Made by a program: the position numbers and the translations under genes
Shown: piece after piece, positions 39,911 to 51,173 of the stretch
How positions within the stretch are numbered: position 1 is the first letter of the stretch
How the letters are laid out: every line of letters begins with the position of its first letter
From: Megaleporinus macrocephalus
Taxonomy: Eukaryota; Chordata; Actinopteri; Characiformes; Anostomidae
Length of the DNA: 64,000 nt
Assembly (NCBI GenBank): GCA_021613375.1
Contig: CM038704.1
Coordinates: 28,080,082 to 28,144,081 of the forward strand
Direction of reading: 5' to 3'
The notes under the pieces: generated by a model
Told to the model about the DNA's origin: nothing
Databases searched by the model: none
The model's input: the letters and a program-made list of their open reading frames with translations, nothing else

Positions 39911-39975
39911 TTCCACCTTAAATGCTACAGCTTGTAGAGCGCCAGTCTGTAAGTGTGGAACCATTTAAGGTGGAA
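39911..39975. repeat. Perfect 14-bp inverted repeat (hairpin)
   Basis: The arms ttccaccttaaatg (39911-39924) and catttaaggtggaa (39962-39975) are exact reverse complements, separated by 37 bases. It may be a foldback or the remnant of a MITE. It sits just before the second copy of the dispersed repeat. Confidence 0.85.
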
Positions 39976-39984
39976 TGGAAACTT

Positions 39985-40670
39985 TGTAAAACAAGCTTGT
40001 GGATAGGACGTTAACCACAAGATCCTAAAAATGTTAGTCTGCTCTGCACATATCGCTCCAGTTTCTCAAACCTTGGATGGTATCGGGCAGCTCTACAGAG
40101 CATTTTACACTGAAGAGACTAAAGGAAGGGGCGGTTCCACCTTTACTGCCAACACAACTTCAACATTGACTTGTAATTAGCAGCCATGCTGTGTGAGTTT
40201 TTTTGCCAGTTAAAGCAAATAATCTCAAAAGCTTGACAGTTTGTAACAACTTTAATTTACTTTGTGTTGATGCTGAGATCGATAGCAAGTAGCCAGTATA
40301 GGTAATGTGAGCTACTAGTAAGCTCTAAGTGACCAGCGTTTTCACAGCTAACTGAATAGTATGACAGCCAAGCTTAATTACACAACAGAGCCTCTACTGC
40401 ACATTTAATTATACACTGTATTTTTCTGTCTGTCTGTTTTGACATGCCGCTTCTGTACGATCACCATGGTGTTTCATTATAAACCAGAAAATCAGAGCTG
40501 AACTCATCAAATTAAATATGAGCTCACTAAAAAAAGGAAAACGGCTCGTTTCATTCTAGGGTTCAATCATAAGGTGTAAATGGGCATCTAAAACCGCATT
40601 CTTCACCTCGATCAAAGTCCTATACCTTCTATGTAGACGTCAGAGAACTGATAAAATCATGAAAAAAGGC
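39985..40670. repeat. Dispersed repeat of unknown class, copy 2
   Basis: It matches copy 1 at 33640-34230 in order and orientation: aagatcctaaaaatgttagt, cagccatgctgtgtga, aggtaatgtgagctactagt, then tttcattctag and accttctatgtagac. Differences are frequent, so both copies are old. It has no coding potential. Confidence 0.6.
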
Positions 40671-41829
40671 TTTCTATGCCACATTTAACCCAAACCTTCA
40701 CACCACAACATACCTGATCAACGTTTCCCAGAATAATAAATACCTAAATAATTCAACCTCTCACAAAAACAGCTTTTCTAAATGCTGCATTCTTGAAAAA
40801 TGGCTTTAAAGCAAGCGTTTGTCTTCTTATTGTTTCGTGAGAAGCGTGGCTTGCTCTGGATGCTGTTTTCTTTCAGGCGCTATCAAAAACGTTCAGCAAT
40901 TTAGGAGCACGCAGTCAAAAGCACATGCAAAACAAAAGAAGGCTTCTGTATTTGTTTTATCTGAAATCAAAGCGAGGTTGAGAGATCCAGACACTACACC
41001 TGTTGTTTACTTTGTGCACCATACTGGGACCCGAGCAGTCGTGTAGCAACAGAAAATGTACTTCTTTTTTTTTTTTGTGTTCCAAAACAATATTAATTAG
41101 CTTTCTTAATATACAAAGATGCTCACTGCAATGTGGTATTTAATTTGTGTTTAGTAAAACACAGTCCTTGATGAGCTATTCCCCAAGGCTGGGGTTGCAG
41201 TTGTTTGTACTTGTGTGAGCATAAAATCCTTGAATTAGAGGAGACTCAAGGGTCTGTTCAGTTCCTCACACAGCCATGGAGAGTGTGTGTGTATGGAGAC
41301 CACGATAGGGATCTCTAAGGAGGGGCCTGTGGGGGATTTGATGCAGTAAGATGGTTTCCCTAAGACGAAAAAAAAAACAAACACACTCTTACATCTAATG
41401 ATTTCCCAGTTCATAGACCACAGCTTTTAAGAGCGCTTATACAAACAATACGAGAAAAATACCTCACGGCCTTGATGTCTTTGGGTGAAACACTGCAAAC
41501 ATGCTAACGTGAAACAGAAGTAATCGTTTCAGGAGCAAACTTGAGTCACACAATCACACTGAAGACAACTATTACCCTATGAAGACCCCCAGTATAGCGA
41601 CCAGATGCTATTCTCATGCTGGAAGGGAGAAACAAAACAAAACAAAAAAAAAAAACAAAAAAACCCAAAACAAATAAAACCAAAGAAACAAAACAACTGA
41701 CCATTCCTGTATCTCAAAGATGCCATATGTATTTTCTCATAAAAAAAATCAAATTCCTTTACTTCTATTTACTTCAACTTATATTATTACACTTTATATA
41801 TTTTGTATCCATTTTTTATCTACTGGTGA
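40671..41829. other. Intronic DNA, no feature recognised
   Basis: T9-T10 and A-rich runs occur at about 41066-41076, 41369 and 41634-41690. No gene was seen. Confidence 0.45.
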
Positions 41830-41839
41830 ATGGAGGAAC

Positions 41840-41915
41840 AGCAAAGAAAAAAAAATCTTTGTACAGTGTAACTGTCTGTTTCTGCTGTGCATATGACAAT
41901 AAAACTCTTGAATCT
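41840..41915. mobile_element. Possible LINE 3' tail fragment
   Basis: The sequence tgtacagtgtaactgtctgt followed by gcatatgacaataaaactct resembles the 3' ends of fish LINE retrotransposons, which carry a gacaataaa tail. No reverse transcriptase sequence is present, so this is a weak call. Confidence 0.3.
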
Positions 41916-41933
41916 TATATATATATATATATA
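41916..41933. repeat. Short (TA)n microsatellite left of the Tc1-type MITE
   Basis: Nine TA units. The partner tract lies on the other side of the inserted element. Confidence 0.9.
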
Positions 41934-41939
41934 CATATA

Positions 41940-42322
41940 CACTACCGCTCAAAAGCCTATTTTTGTATAGAGGCTTCTTTTGCATGTAGTCCTATTATCA
42001 GCAATTCTCAGTCCTCTGTCTAAATCTCCTGGTACGGCCGCCAATCCAAGTTAAGGATGTTATTGGGCTTATTGGTTATTAGGACACTCTTGCTCGATTG
42101 TGATGCACAGCTGAAAAACATTCTACTAATAAGTGAGCATAAAAGGGAGAACAACATTCTAGGATAGTTTAGTATCTGAAGCATCAGCAGTTGATGTCTT
42201 GCTGACCAGAAAGAAACAACTTTCTTTAGAGACCCGTCAGTCCACTGTTGTGTTAAGGAAGGAAGATACTCCATTGAAAACAAGAACATTTCACTGTGAT
42301 CCCAAACTTTTGAGCGGTAGTG
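41940..42322. mobile_element. Non-autonomous Tc1/mariner-type element
   Basis: The ends cactaccgctcaaaag and cttttgagcggtagtg form a perfect 16-bp terminal inverted repeat. The CACTACCGcTCAAAAG sequence is typical of a fish Tc1-like family as I know it. The 383-bp element lies within (TA)n DNA on both sides, consistent with TA-targeted insertion. It encodes no transposase. Confidence 0.8.
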
Positions 42323-42323
42323 A

Positions 42324-42324
<1 letters not shown>

Positions 42325-42370
<46 letters not shown>
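42325..42370. repeat. (TA)23 microsatellite
   Basis: An uninterrupted TA run between the Tc1-type element and MITE copy B. Confidence 0.97.
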
Positions 42371-42373
<3 letters not shown>

Positions 42374-42374
42374 G

Positions 42375-42590
42375 CGCTGTCCAATGAAAAACAAGCATTT
42401 TCAAAATTGCAACTTTACACGGGAGTTTTTCCTGCATTGTTTGAACTCTACAGTCATCCTTTACATTGTACCTCAAATTTCTGCCTTTAACAGTAAACAT
42501 TTCCTTTAATTTACACAGAAATATAGACTGGTTTTATCCTCTCCTGTAAAGTTATCACTATGGAGATACTTGTTTTTCCTTGGACAGTGA
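42375..42590. mobile_element. MITE copy B of the 680-923 family
   Basis: The left end (ctgtccaatgaaaaacaag, continuing to aactttac) matches the reverse complement of the right end (ctgtccaaggaaaaacaagt, continuing to aactttac) over about 42 bases with mismatches. The right half carries ctcctgtaaagtt and acttgtttttccttggacag, as in copy A. It is non-coding. Confidence 0.7.
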
Positions 42591-43223
42591 CGATATGGCT
42601 AATAACTCCAAAACACAATCTTCTAAAACCAAAGCTGCTAGATGTTAGTGAGAGAATCCAGCATTAGTTTAATGAGTAGGCCTAACAACTAAACCAGGCA
42701 GGTTTATTCTGGCTCACTGATGCCGAACCAAGCCAAGTTTAAAGAGTGCAAACTCTGACCTAAGCAGGTAAGTCTATGTTTTTATGTGTGGCGTTGTCAG
42801 CTTAAGATACTTTTAATTTATATCCTCCAGAGACTAACGTTAGCGCTAGGCTGAAGTAGCAGCAAATCCTCTTCACTAACACTGCACTGAGGCCACAGAG
42901 ACCGAACCTTGCTGACTGTTTAAGTTTCAGAGGGAGCTTTGTTTCTGCTCAGCCTTCTTGGCTCATTACATGGACACAGCCTTAGCAGAAGGGGTGGGGT
43001 TTAGAAACAGATAGATGAGGAGTGTTTACAATTTGCATACTCATGCATATTCATAGATCTCTGCATTGATAATGAGTGTTGAGGGTTACGGACGCTTCCA
43101 TTGCATCTGTAGTAGCTTCTTCAGCACAACAATTTAAATTAATTTATTAAATGGATGATTGATCTTGTTAATGTTTGACTCAAGGAGTACTTTAAGACTG
43201 ATATATGCAATTAATACATCTTT
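42591..43223. other. Intronic DNA between MITE copies B and C
   Basis: No gene, RNA gene or further repeat recognised. Confidence 0.45.
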
Positions 43224-43446
43224 GCTGTCTAAAGAAAAACATTTACTCTATTTTTGTCTATTTTTATTTTTCTACATCGCTTGAACACGACAGCTGCTAT
43301 TTATATTTTGTGAAAACTTAATGATGAATGGACTAATGGAAATGCTTCAAAATATCTTACATTACAAACGACTTACATTAAAAGTAAAGAATGTTTTTGG
43401 CCTCTCCTGTAAAGTTGCCATTTTGGATACAATATGTTTTTATTGT
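43224..43446. mobile_element. MITE copy C of the 680-923 family, decayed ends
   Basis: It shares tatttttatttttctacatc, cagctgct, ggaaatgcttcaaaa and cctctcctgtaaagttgcca with copies A and B. The left end (tgtctaaagaaaaac) is a mutated version of the terminal repeat. Confidence 0.6.
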
Positions 43447-44171
43447 TATTTCTAAGTATAGTTAGCATACATCTGAACTAAATGCCGTTCTTCAGGCCTC
43501 ATGGTGCAGCACACAGCAGTACAATGTACAGGACTACACAGGAGTCCTAAAACATGACAATGTAAAATAGTAGAAGAAATGTAGAAAATACAATAAGCAT
43601 ACTAGACAATAAATATACGGAACATAGTCAACTGTAAACTGTGCCAGAACCTTATAGTTTAAACTATAGCTTATACTTGAAAGTGTGCAGTGATGGTAAA
43701 AGAGTGTGTTGACTGTATATGGTGGGTCTAGGAATCTATAGATTAGCCCAGGTGCAGCTGTAACCTGAATACTCTGACATCACAAAACTAAACTAAACAA
43801 TATCATGGGTCTTTTACAAGAGCACTTGTGTTTGAGATTCATGTCAAGAACATTTGAAAAGTTCCACATAATATAAACACCAGGAAAAGGTTTTTCTGAA
43901 AAGCAGGCGTCCAGGCCAGAAACTATTTAGAAACCATTATTTCTAAGCGTGTACTTCAGGCCAGAGCTCTCCCGGGTTCATTTTAAGTTTAAATGTTTTG
44001 AAGAAATCAATAAAATATTTCTTTTTCATTCATCTCAGATGGAGAACCTCCAATAATCTCTCACAAGCTGCGTGACTAAGCTTCTGCGAGCAAATCCTAC
44101 TTCTTCTGAATCCATATAGGTAACTCAACCCTCCTGCTGAAACTCCAACGGAAACTCTGTTTCCTATTTAA
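43447..44171. other. Intronic DNA, no feature seen
   Basis: No repeat or gene recognised up to the first inverted arm. Confidence 0.45.
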
Positions 44172-44335
44172 CATAAAAATCAAATGAAGTGTGACATTCA
44201 CAGCACGAGGCAAGCAACTGGCTATTTAGCACAATGACTCATCCATAATTATGCTATGGTATTTGCATAAAATGTTACGACATAGGTGTAGCAGCAACAT
44301 TCAAATACAAAGGCAGTTCACTTACCTGGCTCATG
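44172..44335 (+). repeat. Left arm of a long inverted repeat pair
   Basis: The reverse complement of 45171-45322 aligns along the whole arm, with shared blocks tagcacaatgactcat, cataattatgct, atttgcataa and cctggctca. Identity looks to be roughly 75-80 percent by eye. An octamer atttgcat lies at 44261-44268. Confidence 0.75.
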
Positions 44336-45170
44336 CTCTCTACACCGAGAAGAGAAGAGCAGAAAACTCTAGAACTCTAGAAAACAACATTATCACCCAA
44401 ATCCATATTCAAAAACCTCCACCTTTCAAAACTCAGCCTCCACCCTGACCAAGCACAGCAGCAGTTAGCTGACTGTTAGACTTAATCCTAGCTAAACCCT
44501 TTAGTACATTCTTCTTACTTTATCAATTTAGAATAAAACATATGCTGCAGGTGTGTTATTAATCTTAAAAGCTCCTTCATGTGCTTTAACACAGCATCTG
44601 TCAGCTCCGTATTTTAGTTAAGGTAAGCCAACAACCAGGAGGGGTCCTAAGGGGCACAAGGGCCATCACTAGAACTGATATTATTAACTTAGGAATCCAG
44701 CAGCTGTTTTGACTCTAAGTTTAGTGATCAACAGAAACAAGCTGTGCAGTCTTTCGGAGCTATTTAACTGCTTCATTGTAAATATAAAACAAGAAGCCTT
44801 ATATAATCATCTGACCATGATAGGCATGTAACTTTAATGTAACTCTTGTTCCTGAAACAGCACACACTAAGAAGCAGTAATGTGAATTAGCAGAGCATAC
44901 CATGACCAGTCCAAGCACTTAGTACTGTTTCCCTCATGTATTCTTTTAGTTTTGTTTAGTAACTTAAAGTACTTGTTCAAGTATTTTTTTTAAATAAACA
45001 ACATATTGAACAACTTAGTACTTTCGTAACTGGTCACTACAGTAACAGTGCTTTTACTTTTCAGCGTTCCTTCCACTGTCGGTTAACAGCAGGGGTGCCG
45101 ACTGAAATCGTCAAACTTTTAACACTAACGCGCACGGCGTAACCCGATTTGCATTTTTTGACGCAAGTAA
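44336..45170. other. Spacer between the inverted arms
   Basis: About 835 bp with no recognised transposase. At 44961-45075 the tract taacttaaagtacttg..acttttac resembles another fish repeat type rich in acttt/agtac, suggesting nested debris. Confidence 0.4.
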
Positions 45171-45322
45171 CGTGAGCCAGGTTAAGTGCACTCGCATTCT
45201 ATTTAAATGCTGCTACTACACCGATACGACGCCACATTATGCAAATGCCAGAGCATAATTATGAATGAGTCATTGTGCTAAGTAGCCAGCTGCCTCCCTG
45301 TGAAACATCATTTGATTTTATG
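45171..45322 (-). repeat. Right arm of the long inverted repeat pair
   Basis: It is a diverged reverse complement of the arm at 44172-44335, including atgcaaat at 45239-45246. The arms could be terminal repeats of a transposon of about 1.15 kb, or two oppositely oriented copies of one short element. Confidence 0.75.
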
Positions 45323-47034
45323 TAAACAGGCAACTGATCTTTTATTTAAGAATTTAATACGCCAGTTTGGCCTCTTAATGAGCAAGTACTGTCAATTAGA
45401 TTGTGATCCTGGATAACAGAAAGTACTAGGACGGTATTAGTGTGCATAAGTATGCATTCATTTAGCCTACATGGTGTGCACTCCAAGTCAATAAATAAAT
45501 AACTAAATAAATGAAACAAAAAAAAAATAATTCTAATGAAAACATCACTGGGCATCATTCACCATCCGATCCAGAAAGATACTCCTTCTTAAAACCCACT
45601 CTGACATTTACCAGTGTTTTCTTATTTGTGATTTGTTCTTAGGTAAGAACAAAGGTGCAAACAATTTCGCAGTTTAAGAAGACATCACAAACTCTTTGCA
45701 ACTTTTTTAAGAAAAAAAACCCAGAAAAATAAGCTTATAGATATGAGAGAAAGAGGCAGTAAAAAACAATCTGAACTGCCCATAAAAACTCATGGCTGTT
45801 GTGCCACCAGTGGGTCAGGAACAATGATCACTGTGCTCAACGCTTCTTGAGAACCTAAACCCTGCATTGCCATGTTGTTCATGCTGGTGCCACCTACACA
45901 GCCATTCCTCTAAATTCCTCCACATGTTGCTCAATTTAATGTGTGTTGTTTTGTTTAAGGTAAACGCCTCCACTCTCCGGTTTCAGAATGAATGTTCTCA
46001 AACTCGGCCTGATGCGTCTCTGTATTGACAGTAGTATTTCATAGACTGTTGTCCTCGGTTCGCCTTTTGATGCTTACGGCACAGGACTGGCTTCAGAACG
46101 TCTGAGCATTCGTCGCGAGGATGAACAAGTTAGGATAACTTCTTTGTAACTTTCGACGACTTGCAGAAATAGATAAATAAAAGCGCCTGATATGAGTGCA
46201 CCTCACTGAAGTAATATAGAAGAAAAGTAAAACAAAGGAGGGGGGAGGGGGGAAAGGGTGCGTGAGCAAAGATAAACATGCTGCCTTTTGTCAGACAAAT
46301 GGAGTCAGACGGTGTAAAGCCCTGCAGAAAAGAAGTGTTAAAAATTCATAAAGGTTAAAATAACTGTTTATTCTGAACATTTTGACGAAGGACGCAGAGA
46401 AACCTCCCTGCTGCATTACTATCTGAAGCAATTAAAGCACAAACAAAAACTAGAGCACACATACACACTCCCACCAACATCACACGAAAAACAAGCAAAC
46501 ACATACAGTACATGATCAGGCGCACACAAACACACACGAGCCTGTGCCCAGTGATGCCACCTGTTGTACGTAAACACACACACAAACACACGCACACACA
46601 CACACTCACTTGCGCAAATGGGGACACACTTTCAAAGCATTTTCATGCATTTTTCATTATGCATGGAAAAAGACAGCTATGCGCCAAGGTACGCCTTCAT
46701 CATGGTCTGTTTGATGAAGACGAGACTGCCTCTTCAGTTCCCTGCACCTTCCAGCACTTTTTATTTCTTTGAGTTAGTCTGTGTTCTTGTGGTTTTACTA
46801 AAAGTCAGTCCCTGTGCACCCGAGAGCTAAACACTTTCCCTCTTTGTGCTCTTTTTGCTGTGTGGATAATTGTCTTAAATGTCAGGATCCAGTAAGACTG
46901 CTAAGAGTTCATTAGCATAATTTAAATAAAGAGAGTATGGCATGTTTGTAAAAGAAACCAGCTGCAGCATTACGGCTGATGAACACCTGAGTCGCCCGGT
47001 TTTTATACACCTAACTCAAGTAATCAGTGGTGTC
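45323..47034. other. Intronic DNA, no gene
   Basis: CA-rich DNA at 46525-46608 gives artefactual open frames on both strands. No exon is recognised. Confidence 0.45.
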
Positions 47035-47120
47035 GGGTTACAAAGAGCCATGTTACAGTAATCTGATTACTTTTTCCTGTAACATAGAAAACCATTACAG
47101 TTTCAATTCTACTGAACTAC
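47035..47120. mobile_element. Possible fragment of an hAT-type repeat
   Basis: The blocks gtgtcgggttacaaag and gtaatctgattacttttt resemble a common fish repeat with alternating gtaac/gattac motifs. It is short and lacks paired ends. Confidence 0.35.
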
Positions 47121-48352
<1,232 letters not shown>

Positions 48353-48919
48353 CTTCTGGGAGCCCCCAGGTCCTGCTCCATAGGGTGCCAGGCTGGCTGG
48401 AGGGTCGGTGATGTAGGTTTTCTTTGGGGCAGGAGGGTGGTAAGGTTGATTGTGTAGTGGGGCAGCATGGTGACCCGGGTCAGCTCTCCAGGTGTTCTGC
48501 CCTCCGTAGGCTGGAGCTCCACCGTAGTGTTGGTCCTGATAGCCTCCAGCTGGAGTGGGATTAAAGCCTGGTTGTGGAGGGCCATAGGCGAAATCTGGAC
48601 CTCTAGGCTGGGCCGGCATGTACTGCACCGGAGCAGGGCTGCGGCCGGGTTGCTGCTGAGGCCCAGGCTGGGCTGCTCGGACCTGGACGTTGAAGGTGGG
48701 CTGACTGGGGGTGGAGGCGGTGGTGTAGGAGGCCGGGACGGGCTGCTGCTGCTGCTGAGACCGGGCCGTTGGAGGGGCGGCAGGAGAAGGGACTGGAGAG
48801 GCCTGAGGTTTGGGGGTAGACTTTTTGGTGGCAGTCAGAGGAGGCTGGGTAGGGATGACCATTCGCTTATAGCCTGTGACTGGAGCAGTGGGGCTGGTAG
48901 CCTGCGCACTGGCAGCATT
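48353..48919 (-). CDS. lpp: LPP internal coding exon (proline/glutamine-rich middle region)
   Basis: This exon encodes 189 residues of LPP, a zyxin-family scaffold at focal adhesions and cell contacts that also shuttles to the nucleus. It starts after a clear acceptor (ctcccaacag, then AAT) and ends at a donor (CCCAGAAG, then gtaaca), in phase 0 at both ends. Recognition rests on blocks that match vertebrate LPP as I know it: VTGYKRMVIP at residues 14-23, QPPLTATKKST at 25-35, PVPASYTTAS at 60-69, PTFNVQV at 74-80 and KKTYITDP at 166-173. The rest is Pro/Gln/Gly/Tyr-rich low-complexity linker, with five glutamines at 55-59. No LIM domain is expected here; the LIM domains follow the next exon. 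The open frame runs 24 codons past the donor to a stop, which is intron sequence. The exon is much GC-richer than its flanks. TRIP6 and zyxin are less likely because they lack these blocks. Confidence 0.93.
48743..48757 (-). repeat. In-frame CAG repeat coding for five glutamines
   Basis: The plus strand reads (CTG)5, which is (CAG)5 in the LPP frame (exon residues 55-59). Human LPP, as I remember it, has PQPQ here instead of a pure glutamine run, so this is probably a lineage-specific repeat gain. Confidence 0.8.
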
Positions 48920-50683
48920 CTGTTGGGAGACAACAAGATTTGGTTTAATTGCTAACCAGGTCCAGGATTACCTGTGTCCTGTGTAAACACACATGATTCA
49001 ACTACACTCTTAAAAACAATGGTTCATTAAATAGACATCTATGATCTTTAGGATTAACATGTATTAAAGCAGTGCAAAGCCTAAGAACAACATATTATGG
49101 AAAGGTTATTAAAACTTTTAAATTCCAGAAAGCAATACTCGATTAATTCATTTAAATGCTTTTGTCAGGTTTCATTCAGCACACTGAGCGACGAGCCGGG
49201 CCAGTGTAAGGCAGCTTTTTATTATTCTTGGGTCAGTTTCAGATTTAAAACTTGATGTGGTTGGCATCAGGCTGGGCACAGTGGGATAGAAAAGTAATGG
49301 CTTATATTTGGAGTCAGACTAAAACTTTAGACTCAATTAAAGCTCTAGTCAGAGCAGGGAAAACACTAAAAAGTGCAGGGCAGTGGTGCTGCTGAACCAG
49401 AGATGGAAACCAGTGGTTTAATAAAAAACATCTAACAAAAAATGTTTAGCTTAAAAAGAGTTCTCCACACTTACATTTGTAAATCCCAGCTAAGCTCTAC
49501 ATAGGCCAATGCAGACACATACTATAGACTTAAGAAAAGATTAATCACTTCACAGCGTTTAAGCAGCTTTTTACAAACTTGTAAATCACCTGCCATGTAA
49601 AAATGCCATTCCTTTACATTTGCAAGCATGAGTGCATCACCTGCGAGAGAAGACTCAACTCCTTAATGGATATAATAAAGCAGGCATGCTGTAGATCAGG
49701 CATGCTCGCGGTGACAGTGGCTAAGGAGAGCACTGGCGCTGAAGTTAAAAGGGAATCCTCGTGAAATTCAGGCGGCTTAGAACAGGACCATGCAGCGATT
49801 TATTCAGAGCTAGTAATTATCCAGCTCCTCCAGCAGTTATCGATCTGCAGGACAAGCACTGCAGCCACCGGTCCAGGCCTGCCCGGGCAACGTCCAATCA
49901 TAAAGTACAGCTAATAAAGAAGGAGGCTGAGGAGGAGGAGGGAGAAATTGTTTTGGTGGAGAGAGAAGGAGCAGTGATGGGCGGCCTGGCAAAGGCACAG
50001 ACACTTGTGCTGACGTTAGCTGGCCGCATGGGACAGCGGCTAAATCAGGGAGATTTGTACAGCGGTGGACGCGGCTGATGTGGTATCGAGTCCTGTCGGG
50101 ATGCCTGCTCAACTCCGCGGAACTAAACTATGATAACGACCCTATCTTTGTGCTTAAGGGCAGGATACTAACAATTTGCCATTTTGGTGGAGGCAAAAGA
50201 GGAGATAAAAATACCAGTGATACTCATTAGGAGCCTTTTTTCAAGAGCTGTTTATAGAGTGTTTTGATGCGCTGTTTGATGGTGTGACAAGGTTTAAGAA
50301 ATTAAGTTCTTTTTTTGTTCCTGTTCACCGTTTGGCCGACTCTTTAGATCTATAGTAGACTGCCATAACTAACCAGCTAAATGAGGACCACAGGGACTGA
50401 GCTCTAATTTCATGATGAAACATTAAGTAATACGCTCTATGATAGCATCGTAGCCTCGAGCACTATTTCATGTTTTTTTTCTTCTTTTTTTTTTATAACA
50501 CATCTATGGCATAAATGTGCTTATTAAAATGTTTTTATCTTATAGCCGAGCTCTCTATTCTCGTGAACAGCAGGAGTGTCAGTACTGTGGAGGAAGCGCA
50601 TTCTGTACGGATCAGGTACGTGAGCGACTGAAGGATTTATTCTGGTTAATGCTTTGCAAATGTTGGGCGACAACAACAAGAGC
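48920..50683. other. Intron upstream of the large LPP exon, partly GC-richer
   Basis: The acceptor side is ordinary. From about 49550 to 50110 the DNA is GC-richer and looks better preserved (ccttaatggatataataaag, gcccgggcaacgtccaat), a possible regulatory block. No LPP exon is recognised. Confidence 0.35.
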
Positions 50684-50703
50684 AATAATAATAATAATAA
50701 TAA

Positions 50704-50734
<31 letters not shown>

Positions 50735-50813
50735 AAGAAGAAGGAGAAGAAGAAGGAGAAGGAGAAGGAGAAGAAGAAGAAGAAGAAGAAGAAGAAGAAG
50801 AAGAAGAAGAAGA
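50684..50813. repeat. (AAT)n then long (AAG)n trinucleotide tract
   Basis: About 7 AAT units (to 50705) are followed by about 36 AAG-type units with GGAGAA interruptions near 50742-50771. All six frames give homopolymer-like artefacts (Lys, Arg, Leu, Ser, Phe). Confidence 0.97.
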
Positions 50814-51173
50814 CATTTTTCCATGTTTTAACAGCACAATTACAAATTAAGGATAAACACATCATGTGGATCCAAGCCAAGTATTTAGTGTCTCAGGCGT
50901 GTGTCCCAACTGCAGTCTGGAGTCTCAGGGGTGCGAGTCCGAGGCGAGTCTCATGTCTCCAGAGTGCAAGTGCATGTCTCAAGTCCCTGACATGATCTTA
51001 AATAACAGACCTTTCAGTACAAAAAAAAAAAAACTTTCTGAGGAACAGAACTGACCTGCCTGTCACCCTGTAGCTACCATGTTTAAATAACAGGACCAAA
51101 ACAACCTGGCTGGTTAGGCTCTAGTTTGTAAGTATGTGTACTAACTAGCTGAAAAAAAATAAGCTACTTCACA
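50814..51173. other. Intronic DNA, no feature
   Basis: An A12 run lies at 51021-51032. Nothing else was seen before the hAT-like element. Confidence 0.45.

Noticed and set aside
48467..48955. 162-codon open frame on the plus strand
   Set aside because: It is the antisense of the LPP exon. Its length follows from the GC-rich, proline-rich codons on the other strand.
50517..50880. Poly-Arg, poly-Lys, poly-Leu and poly-Ser open frames
   Set aside because: All are translations of the AAT/AAG microsatellite.
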